Made by a program: the position numbers and the translations under genes
Source of the DNA: Chromera velia
Taxonomy: Eukaryota > Sar > Chromeraceae
Direction: 5' to 3'
Length of the DNA stretch: 46,149 nt
Assembly: GCA_018398765.1 (NCBI GenBank)
Contig: JAHBMJ010000607.1
Span: forward strand, 1-46,149
The notes under the pieces: generated by a model
What the model was told of the DNA's origin: nothing
Databases searched by the model: none
The model's input: the letters and a program-made list of their open reading frames with translations, nothing else
Shown: piece after piece, positions 11,704 through 21,743 of the stretch
Layout: each line of letters starts with the position of its first letter
How positions within the stretch are numbered: the stretch's first letter is position 1

Positions 11704-12224
11704 TTCAAAGTTTATTAATTAATATATGAATATGCATCACTTACAATTTTCAGCGCGATCGAGGGTCGGAGGGCCGGTGAGCACTGCGGCTGAACCCGGT
11801 CGGGCTGTACATGCGTTTCTCAGCCATGCGCATGCAGGATTCATGAGTGGGGCGTGCATGCATGCAGCCTTAATTTGACAATTTTTATCATTTAGGCCCC
11901 GACCGGGTCAACATGCAGCTTCGTACATCTTCGGTACGTATATAGACGGCCGCTACATGCACGCTACGTACGGTGCCGCTAACATGCACAATCGAGACGA
12001 TCTCGCTGTCCGTTGCAGTTCACCTAAGACTCACCTTTCGGTCTGGCTGATCTAGCTCCCTGCATGGTGCTTGTCCAGCAGTCCATCTATGAGCAGCCAC
12101 CCTATTCTAGAAGGCTTCAGACGGATTATGTGGTGCGCATGTGTTGTGAAGACGAGACGTCCGTGAATACGCTCGCTCGATCCCGTCTCCCTTCTCTTCC
12201 CCATCGGCTGGTCTGTCCTCCTCC
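11528..12224. other. Divergent intergenic region with (AT)n and TGCATGCA
   Basis: This lies between the start of the minus-strand membrane gene and the predicted plus-strand start at 12225. It holds an (AT)n run at about 11671-11700 and several overlapping GCATGCA motifs (around 11655, 11820-11865 and 11955). It is a likely shared promoter region, but no defined core element was seen. Confidence 0.5.
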
Positions 12225-14270
12225 ATGTTCATTGTGTCGCAGTGCCACTGGACACTGCGCTTCTCCCAAGGGACGTGCAGGCAGTCAAGTAATGTGTGGT
12301 CCCTTGTCGGACGTCGTTGGGCATCGTTTGATTCGACGGACTTGAACAGAAAGGAACGGCAACGACAACACCTGATGCAATTCAATACTTTCCGTCTCCG
12401 CGGACGCGCACGCAAAAATCCGGGAGTGAAACGGTATGGCGCACACAGAAGATGGGCCAGGAATGACAATTAATGACAACAATCTTCTCCGTCGGTGAAA
12501 TGTCCGGAACGCCCGCCCCCCCGCGTTCTTTTCAGCTGCTTGCTTCTCTTCCCCTTTTCCCCTGCAGGCGCGCATTCCTGAAGGACTGCTTGGCGGTACA
12601 CGGTAAGTGCCTATCGATCTCTCAAATCTGATGCTGTGTGGGTGAATGCCTCTACAGAGTTCTTTCATGATGCCTACTGCTGCTTTACAAAGCAATCTGC
12701 TGTTTTGATCCATGACCTTCGTGCATGCAGGAAACAGATACGACTACGCAGACACAAGCTACAGAGGTGCGTCGTTTGACATAGTGCCCGATTCTGTTCC
12801 ATGAAGCCCTCAGATGGCAGAACGAAATTTCCGCTTTTCTCTCTTGTGTGAGGGATGTACTTTACAAGTGGCTGCTGACTTCCTGCCCTCGGAAAAATAC
12901 AGAGGTCTCACAAACCGTGAAAAAAAAAACTAAAACCTGCCTGCCTGCCTGCCTGCCTGCAGAAGATCACAAGGACATCACAGTCAGGTGCCCCATCCAC
13001 GGTCCCTTCACACTAAAGGCCCAAACGCACATCCATGTAGGTCGCCAAGCGCGAGGACTCACACTCTCACACGCATCAATCAACCCCGGAAAGCTGCCTT
13101 GCCTCCTCAAAGACTCCAGTCATGTCACCCGTTCGCGTGATGCTCTACCGGGTTGGCAAAGCGACGCTTTTCTTTCTTTTTTGGATCTAGCCCAGGGTAA
13201 CGCCGAGACAAACAGCAGAGAGAAGGGGATGGATTGCGAGCACGCGAAATAAGATATTGAGGAGAAGTGGGGGGTACGGAGAGCCTACATGGTTTGACAG
13301 TATTCATACGTCATGAATGAGAGCAAGCTCGCTGATCAACTCATTCAAAGCCTTGCTACCTGATGCCCGCACTCAAAAAGTCTCGCTGTCCTTCCCTCCC
13401 TCCCCCCTCCCCTCTGTCTCTCTCCCTCGTTCATGTGTGTGTGTGTGTGTGTACAGAAGGGAAGAGGATGTCCACGATGCGAGGAGACCCCCCGGGCGTC
13501 TCTGAAGAACCTCGCGGTTCTGCAGCAGATTCAGATAGGACCCCATCCCCGCAACCCGAACGCGCCCCTTCTGGAAACAAAAGAGAAGCAGCCTCTGATT
13601 CCATCTGAAGAGGACTTGGAAAGGCGGCAACTGCAGAGTGACAGCTCCGTTGACGAGGTTGACGAAGAAGAGCAGAAAGAGGCAGCTGCCACCGGAGTTA
13701 TCTCAGAAAAAGAGGAGAAAAACATTTCAGAAGGATACCCTACTGATCAACCGACGCAACAGGGGGAAGAAAAAGCCAGTGCTAGGAAGGAGACGCATCT
13801 CGCGCATCTGCCTGATCTCTCCGTTGACAGCCTCGAAACCCTCTCCGCCCAATTGACGGCAACAACTGCCCCCAGAAGGCCGATTGACAAGGAGACGGGG
13901 CTGCCTTACATGAACAGACAGGCGGCCGAGGCCCTCTCTGTAGCGACCCGTGCGTTCCTAGAAGATGCCCGGAGAGTGCACAGGGGTCGCGGTTTGGATT
14001 TCGGGGAGGCCCAGTACAGGGGTCCCTTCGAGGAGGTGGAGGTCGTGTGCAGACGCCACGGTCCTTTCTGGATCACCCCGGATGATCTCCTCGGGAAGGT
14101 CTGTCTGTCTGTCTGTCTGTCTGTCGCCCCGTTTCCACAGATCGAAGGCCATCAAAGGTCTCTCTCTCATGCCCACACATAGTCCTATGCACGGTTCCCC
14201 GTGAAGTGTCAAAACAGCTTGCTCCCTTTGCCCGGATTCCACCTCAGCAACTGCGTGCGTGCGTCAGTCC

Positions 14271-14305
<35 letters not shown>

Positions 14306-14708
14306 CGGGTGGCTTGGGGGATGGTTGCCTGCGCGTATGTGTATATTAATATGTACTCGTGTGTTTGCGTGTGTACCTTCATGGGTGTATGCATGAGTGC
14401 GTAGGACAGCGTGTGAGCTAACGAGCGAGAGAAAAAGGGGCGGAGTCGGAGCTGCGGTGGAAGGGAGGGAGAGACCGTGAAGGAGAGAAGGCGCGTGTCC
14501 TTCAAGTGCAAGATGCTGAGCGTTTCTACTCAATCTTCTCAGTATCTCAACTTGTTTGTTCCCAGTTTTTCCGTGTCCTTAAATTCGCTTTGCTTTGTTC
14601 AACCTTGTTGCTTTATCTTTAATTATTTTGCAGCGACGAGGCTGCCCGGAATGTGATGTCGGAGGCAGGCGGGGGAAGCCAAAAAGAGCCAAAAACACAG
14701 AGGAATAA
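12225..14708 (+). CDS. Protein with two CPxHG/GCPxC zinc modules (DUF723-like)
   Basis: Exons are 12225-12433, 12568-12602, 12731-12766, 12963-13036, 13457-14098 and 14634-14708 (TAA), giving 356 residues. Module 1, assembled over four exons, reads AFLKDCLAVHGNRYDYADTS, then TVRCPIHGPF, then KGRGCPRC. Module 2 reads FLEDARRVHRGRGLDF, then VEVVCRRHGPFW, then RRGCPEC. This is the HGxxYDY...CPxHGxF...GCPxC pattern of small zinc-binding domains found beside homing endonucleases in phages, giant viruses and organelles; the presumed ligands are Cys, His, Cys, Cys. No nuclease domain is visible. The modules are joined by an acidic E/Q/S-rich linker of about 110 residues, and the protein ends in a basic tail (GKPKRAKNTEE). 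Exon 1 is the weak point: it is chosen for phase only, and the true start could be ATG 12375 or lie further upstream. DNA or RNA binding is likely but inferred. Confidence 0.7.
12939..12962. repeat. (CCTG)n tract forming a 3' splice site
   Basis: Five CCTG repeats end directly in GCAG, the acceptor of the exon at 12963. Confidence 0.85.
14099..14126. repeat. (GTCT)n starting exactly at a 5' splice site
   Basis: Seven GTCT units begin with the donor GT of intron 5 of the zinc-module gene, directly after the GGGAAG exon end. Confidence 0.85.
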
Positions 14709-15915
14709 CATTAATTGAATGACAATTAAAAACTGATACGTCTATAGCTAAAAAAAGATTTTGTGAAATATAATATTCTTGTTTATCAACCATTCCTATC
14801 ATAGGTCGACCTAGAGGTCGACACTAAAAAAAATATACGGCGAGCTAGTTTAATAAATACTACATAGGATGATGATAGATACTATACTACTAGCGAAAAC
14901 ATGATTTCAAGTATGCAGTAGCTAAGGCACGATCTAGGACATAATAGGATAATTAAGATAGGATTAATGTTCCAGGTTGTCCCACGAATCCCCCGCCACG
15001 ATCCAGTGCCGGGCCTCGACTTGCACTGTTGAGATGTCGCTCAGACACCTAGTGAGACACCTACATACAGATGGAACGTTTTATACTACCTTCTCAGCTA
15101 GCCTCTCAGGCCTAGGTGTTAAGACCTTAAACTCTTCGACCTTTTCTGAGACAATATCATATGACGGTCCGACTCACGTCTAGTATTACCATACTATTAC
15201 ATCAGCTACGTCCGTCGTCCTAGCACGCCAGTCTAGATGTAGGTAGACGTAGGTCTAGACGTTAATCAATCAAAAAGTATAATGAGAGCTTAAATTCTAA
15301 TTCGTTAAGTTTGACGTTAACTAAAATGTTGAAATACATTGAATCATTGATTGATGGGCAATTGATTGAAATGTTAGCTATCTTTATACCAATGCTAGTT
15401 AAATTAATTCAAATTAAGCCAATGTTTTAAATACTAAATTTTAAATCTAGCATTGAATTTATCTTTTAATTTCCTAGTACTAGTTAGTTTACAAAACTGC
15501 TGTTTTTATCACTAGTTTCATCATCTATCAATAGTAATGGACAACGAATTATGCGTTTTTAAAGTGTTTGTTCAAGTCAAACCCTGTCATTCGACACAGC
15601 GAAAGAAATACGGAAAGCGAGATGAGACGGTTTAATCGTCGTGAGAGCCAACGGAATGGCACATGGCATGAGGGAGGGCGTGCAATGGCCTGCAGTTTTA
15701 TCGCTTCATTATTCTTTCTCCCTCTCCCTCCCTTTCCGGACCCCCTGCTAACTTCCAGATCGATCCATACGGGCCCTCCCTCAGATGCTGCCAGCGCCCT
15801 TTCGTCTCTCATGATCACAGGCCGACCCTCTCTCTCCTCCCTCCCCCCAAACAAGATTGACCCTGCTGCCTGCCTGAATTCCCTTCCCAGGCCGCTTCAT
15901 CTGTCTCTTTCCTGA
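14709..15915. other. AT-rich gene-free region
   Basis: A stretch from about 14710 to 15560 is markedly more AT-rich than the genes, rich in CTAG and TAG words, and has no convincing open frame, splice pattern or repeat ends. From 15600 to 15915 composition returns to normal; this part lies just downstream of the Rpn6 stop and probably holds its 3' untranslated region. Confidence 0.6.
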
Positions 15916-17792
15916 TCAAGCAAGCTTCGTGGCCTTCTCGTACAGAGAGTCCACAACCTGCAACGACAGAAAGAGAGGTAAAGCGAAAAGGCAACAGCGC
16001 GAGGGAGGGGTCTCAAGAGACCTTAAGGACCCAGAGAGAGGAAACAAAACAACAGAAAACTTGTTTAAACAAGGCAAAAACAATGGCATTCTCCCCCCCC
16101 CTCCCCCCGCTCCTACCGACCGTTGCCATGTTCTGGATTGTCGCCACGGCGTCTCCGTATGTGTCCCTGACGATCGTGTCGTCGTAGAGAATCAGGACGC
16201 CGATACCCTGCATGAAGGCGTGAATGCATGAATGCACTCTCACAGTCATCCTCTTATATGTCTGAACGCTCACCTGTGTATGCATCAATTCTTTAACCCA
16301 AAGAAATTGGATCCTCGGATAACGAATCCAGAAAGAAAAGAAACACAATCATAATAAGAAAATGAAGAACAAACCGAATGTCAGCCTGTCGCCCTCAATC
16401 CCCAAGCTGGACATTGGAGGGAAAGGCGCACAAACAGACGAATCACGTATCACGCCATCCGTTCTCTCGCAGAAAGACCCAAAACCGACATTCTTCTTCA
16501 ACCATGGCTTTCTTCTCTCCCTCCCTTTTTTCTCTGCAGACTGACTTGGTCGAGAGTCCCATTGATTTTCTTGTCCAGGATCATCTCTCCCAATTTTGCC
16601 AGTGTCTTGTCGAGAGGGAGATCCATCATCTTAGCAACCTGCTGGATCTCGACCCGCGAGTAAGGCTCCAGGATCCGCACGATGTTCTGCTCAAGCAAGT
16701 CGTCGTAGAGCTTTTCCGTGTGGTGTTTGATCACTCCGTCGTCCAGAAGCTCTGCTCTCTCATGTGAATGATGGACAACTTAAATAGAAACAGCAAATGG
16801 AAGGTCATGTGTACGCGCACATGTACAGAGAAAGAAGGAAGTCCCTGGGAGATCCACGAAGGTACAAAAAAGGCTCGATCGAGCCTTTAAATAAATGCTG
16901 AAGCAGACAACAGGTGGAGGTAAGGCGGCCTCGGTGGACGGAGGGAGGGAGACGCGGAAGGGTGATTGCAATGATGCATGATAATTTGAGTAAATCAATC
17001 GCTTCTGAAAAAAGCGCTCATCCGGAGGATAGACCGATACGCTGCGACGGCAGTTTTGCTGCTTTGTTTTTCTCTCCAGATTTCGCAACTTCCTTTTCTG
17101 TTCTTGACGAACCTTCGACAGAACGAGAGGAAACATCACCGCAGACAGAAGCACAAGCGCCACGGAGAGAGCCATCAAAGATGAAAGAAAAATTCTCACT
17201 CACTCACTCACTCACTCACTCACTCAGAACTTCCTTCCTTCAGAGATGGATGAGGGAGGGAGGGTATAAGAGGGCAAAAGGGCGGGCGCACCTGTCTTGT
17301 ACTGTTGCAACGTCGCCTCGAACTGTTTCAGAGAGCGCTGCATATGGACGGGGGTACGTAAGCAGGCAGGCAGTCAGGCAGGCCGGGGGACAGGGACGTT
17401 TTGCTTTGGTGATGTCATCGGAACAGTTTTTGATTGAGTATCTTTCTCTCTGTCACACACAAGCAAGAAAAAGGGGTGCTCACACACAAAGATAGAGAGG
17501 CGGCAGTTCCATGGACACGGCGCTTGCAGAGAGGGGAGGAACGGGCGAGAGAGAGAAAAAGAAAAGGAGCGCTGTTTCAAATCGTCGAATTCTTGTGCTT
17601 CTGCATCGCTCTGTCGCAATCCTCCCTCCCTCTCGGGCGTCTCCCTCCCTCCATCCTCACCTGCTTGCAGCACTTCGCAATCGCCTTCAAGGCTTCAACG
17701 TCAGGGCCCTGGAATTTGATACCTGAATCCATGAAGGCAAACACATGAATGAACACACAAAATAGAAACAGAAAGACACCCATGGAAACACC

Positions 17793-17831
<39 letters not shown>

Positions 17832-20800
17832 GGTCAAGAGCACAGAGAGAGGGACGTCTGTCTGAGTAAAGAAAGTCACGATGCGCATGGACGGACGATG
17901 CATTCCATGGGAAGAAAATTCAACGACTCGACGAAACCAAATGAGAGGACAAGGACTGATGCGGAAAGGAGTGCAAATCAATCAAAGCAGAAACGGAAGG
18001 AGCGGAAAGAGATGGAAGAAAGGAAACTGAAGAGCACAACCCGTTCTGAACGTAAGAAAAAAGCCAGTTTTTCAGGTTCGGCTAGAAAGACAGGGTTTGC
18101 TTAGAAATGAACACGCAGAGAAGTGACAGACAGACCTTGTTTCCCGCTCGTTAGTGAAGGGACTTCATCTGACTGCGCATACGCAGGGGCAGCAACGACG
18201 AATGAGCACGAGGGGGGAGGGGAAGAAAAACAATGCGAACACCGCGAGCTGAGGGGGACAAAGTTCGGAAGCGAACGTTTGAATCGAAATTTCTCTTCTG
18301 CAGGACCGACTGAATGATGGGTTTTTCTTCGCTTCTTCCCTACCTTTTCTCTTTTTTTTCTTCCTTTCTGTCTATTGGTCGGTCTGCCTGTCTTTCTGTC
18401 TTCATTGCTCAACCCGGAATTCTTTCTCTCTTTTGAAGCGAACCTCTCCATGCGTTGTCAGCTCGCACCCTTTTTGACTCCCCCCTTCCTTCCGGTCTGT
18501 CTCACCTGTCCGCACATGATTTTGGCAAGGAGCATGTACTTGAAAGCGCTGAGTGCCTTCTCGCTCCCCTGCTCCCTCTCGCTCTTCTTCGCCGCCGTTG
18601 CCCTCGCCCCTCCTGTAGGCGTACCGTCCAGCTCCACTCCCGTTGCAGCCCCTGCGCCTGCCACGAGGTGCTCCTTCGGGTCGTGTGCGTGGAGATTCAG
18701 AGCCTCAAAGGCCTCGTAAAAGTACGAGAAAGCAGTCTTGTAGTCTCGCTCCTGTATGCATGCGGTCAGACAGGCAGGGAGACAGGCAACGTTCACAAAA
18801 GATATCAAGCAGGTAGACAAATCATGACGGCAAGAGTTGCCCCTTTGAGAGCCACGAGCCGCATTGCTGCCTCGACCCCAGTCGAACGCTACCCCCGTCA
18901 ATCCCTCCACCCCTCCATTCCAGCATCCCTCAAGTTCTGTATGTGTATACGTGTGAGGGCAGAGACTTGGCTTGCCTGTTTTCTTCCAACCAGAGCGCCT
19001 TTGTGTATAAGCACACCTCACTTCTCTTTTTCATGCATGTCAGCTCATTTTCCCTTCCTCGCGTTGACTCATTTTCTTCCCTCCTTCCCTCCTCCCTCCC
19101 TCTTTTCCTTTCAATAGCCTGAATGGAGGGCCTCACAGACAGACAGACAGACAGACCATACAAGCCTCCCTCACAATTTGAACAAACAGTGAATGCATTC
19201 AGAGGCCGTGCAGAATGGCGATTTCGCCTGATGATCACCTTCTCAACCAATATCTTTGTTTCTTACCACAACTTTGCTTTGCTCTAAGTTCTGACTGACC
19301 TGAGCGTTCAGAGCTCCGTTGAGCATGTCGATCTCTGCTTGGAGGAGCGGCGGGCAGTGGATGGAGTTCGCGTTCGTGCGTGCTGCCGTCAGGGCCGCCT
19401 GGACGGACAAAAGAAGAATGGGGAGAGGAAGATCAACAGCTTCCTCGAGCCCCATGTGTCCCGTCAAACGATCCTCTCATGCATGCGTCAACTTTCCCAC
19501 TCTGTGTGTGCGCACCCTTTTCTTGTAACATCTATTTTTTCTTTGGAGGGGCGCTTCTGTCAAACCGCCAGACCAGAAAGCAAACCTCACAAAGTGAGCC
19601 GGTTTCATCATTTTCTTGCCAACTGGATACCTCTTTTGGATTCGATGGTTCGAACCATCGCATGTATGCATGATTGTTGCTGACATTTACGCACTGCATG
19701 CACTTCGCAAATCGGTTCATCCTTGCATTGCCAAACCGACGCACCAAGAGGAAGGCAGAAGAAAAAAGAAAGCGAATGAAACGGCACTGGAAACGCAACA
19801 GAGAGAAGGAAGCAGGAGAGGGAAAACAGAGGGAAAGCACGAATATATCCCGACCTTCGCTTTGGGAATGTTCTGCAAAGCAAAATTTGTTTTCGCTTCA
19901 ACGAGATGAATCTCGACAAGAAGGAGTTTGTCGTCCAATTTCTTCACCTCCCTCTGGAGCTCCGACAAAAGCGAAAGCGCCTGTTGAAACTTTTTGTCCT
20001 GCAACAACGCACACACGCACATACGTACGACGACACGCACGAGCACGCACGTGCGGACAGAAAGACCAACGAAAAAGTGAGAGATTCTGCCAAAGTCAAA
20101 TCGTCACTCAGTTGCGTTCTATTCCTCCACTCCCCTCGGGGGACGCTTGAGTCGTTCACATCTCTTTCCCTCTCTCCGCTTGTCTCTCCCTGCCACCCCT
20201 TCCCTCCGCGGGCCCACCTGCAAAAGCAGCGCTGCCAGTTTCGTTTCGACTCGGAGTCGAAGGAAGGTTCTCTTCTCCTGTTTACACCACTCGATGCAGT
20301 CCTTGCAGAGTTCCATCTGGAGTCCGACAGAGTCGGGAATCTTCTCGGCCATGTCGATGATCGAGCGCACTGCATTGAAGGAAATCAGGGGAAGAGAAGG
20401 AAGAAAATAAAAGGGTGGTGCGAGAGAATACAGAGCGTGCACTAGCAAGAAGGCCAATGAATGCGCGGACGCAGACTAATTCTTTTCTTCTGTGAAGGAG
20501 GCATGGTTGTCTGACGGCTCCAGGTGCGAGTGCCTCCAGAAGTGCAGGGGGGCGAGAAGCGCTGGACGGAACACTGTGGAGGTGGGAGCAGGGAAAAGAT
20601 CCGTCTATTGATGGGTTTATCCCTTCGCCCAAAGCACATCTTCTCGATTGCTTTACCTAACACGCCCCTTCCCAGGACGCACTTTCTTTCTTAGACAACA
20701 TGACTGACCAATTTTGGCTGTTCGTGCCTTGGGAAGCTTTGTGAAAAACGGTCGGATTTCGGTCATCAGGTTTTTCAGTCCCTGCGTATTTCTGCAGGAG

Positions 20801-21055
20801 GGAAGAATAAAGAAGTGAGCAAGAGGCTCGGAAGCAGAAAACGATCCGCGAGGGACAGACACCCACTCACCCTTCCTGAACAAACAGCTGTCCCAACGCA
20901 TAGATGCTCTGCTCCTGGACCTTTACATCTTCTCCCGTGTCGTCAGTGGAGTCAGAGTTCAGGATCCCTCGCAGTTCGGCCTCCGCTCTCATTGGATTGG
21001 AGCCGCGAAGGTCGAGCGCTCGTTCAAAGCGCTCACTCAAATCAGTCAATGCCAT
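15916..21055 (-). CDS. RPN6: 26S proteasome regulatory subunit Rpn6 (PSMD11)
   Basis: Twelve exons, all in phase: 20871-21055 (ATG at 21055), 20709-20791, 20218-20369, 19855-19998, 19300-19398, 18506-18751, 18136-18172, 17661-17722, 17292-17337, 16546-16751, 16121-16207 and 15916-15957 (TGA). The product has 462 residues, against about 420 in animals. Rpn6 is a lid subunit that braces lid and core particle. Diagnostic blocks are CIEWCKQEKRTFLR, KKLDDKLLLVEIHLVEAK, NIPKAKAALTAARTNAN, YKTAFSYFYEAFEAL, FKYMLLAKIM, the PCI segment HTEKLYDDLLEQNIVRILEP with SRVEIQQVAKMMDLP, MILDKKINGTLDQGIGVLI, and the C-terminal helix VVDSLYEKATKLA. An insertion of about 40 residues, rich in A, G, T and E, follows the FYEAFEAL block. 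It is divergent from the zinc transporter gene. Confidence 0.97.
17195..17226. repeat. (ACTC)n microsatellite in an Rpn6 intron
   Basis: About eight ACTC repeats lie in the intron between exons 17292-17337 and 16546-16751. Confidence 0.9.
17796..17828. repeat. (GA)n microsatellite in an Rpn6 intron
   Basis: A perfect GA run of about 16 units lies in the intron between exons 18136-18172 and 17661-17722. On the coding strand it reads (CT)n. Confidence 0.9.
19643..19660. other. 18-bp perfect palindrome in an Rpn6 intron
   Basis: CGATGGTTCGAACCATCG equals its own reverse complement. It lies in the intron between exons 19855-19998 and 19300-19398 and is followed within about ten bases by a TGCATGAT word. 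It could be a dimeric protein site or chance. Confidence 0.6.
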
Positions 21056-21743
21056 GGTTCTCTTCTGGCGCTGCCACACTTACTGATACTAGTGTCGTCA
21101 GCCACCTTACCAAAAGAGAACGAAAGCAGTGCACTACAATTTCTGCGACCCTCGAATTTCCTCTTCCTAAGCGACCGCCGTCTCCTCACGCGATGGAGAA
21201 TCCACAGTCGATCTGTTGCACGAAGAATTGAGGCACGAAGGCAACTCCCCAACAAACCCACTCTCTGAGTCGTCCAAATTCGTGTTTTTTCCTGGCGCGT
21301 ATTTTTCAACCCCAATAGGCCGTGTGCTGAAGAGCAAGAACGGTTCGCAGCAGTAACGCCCGTTTATCTTTGCAAGTGAACGATAGTGAACGTGCCTGTA
21401 GGTTCTCCGACATCTGTTCTCCTATGTGATCCTATGTGGCGCGCGGAATCGCGCGGATGCATGCTGGCCCGGATGGCGGCGCCACGGAGCTCGCGCGGCC
21501 CGCGCGCGCCGCCAACTTTGGCCAGACCCGAATAATCTTGTCTCGATCTGCAAAGACGAAATGCATGCATTCATTAATTCAACTCACGTCAGTCTCACGA
21601 GTACGTTTGTTCAATTTTTCCACTGTTAGTTGGATGAAACTTGGATCAGTTGGGGTGGAAAGTCTGCAAACAAATCTCAGCAAGGCAATAAAAGCTGTGC
21701 AGATCTCAAGAGAGTGATCCGCGTCCGGTAAGAGGCGACAAAC
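21056..21743. promoter_or_regulatory. Divergent region between RPN6 and the zinc transporter
   Basis: This 688-bp gap separates two start codons facing away from each other. It contains a CpG-dense core at about 21437-21520 with runs such as GCGCGCGG, GGCGGCGCC and CGCGCGCGCC, which stands out from the surroundings, plus a TGCATGCA at about 21562. It is likely a bidirectional promoter; no TATA element or start site was identified. Confidence 0.5.
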
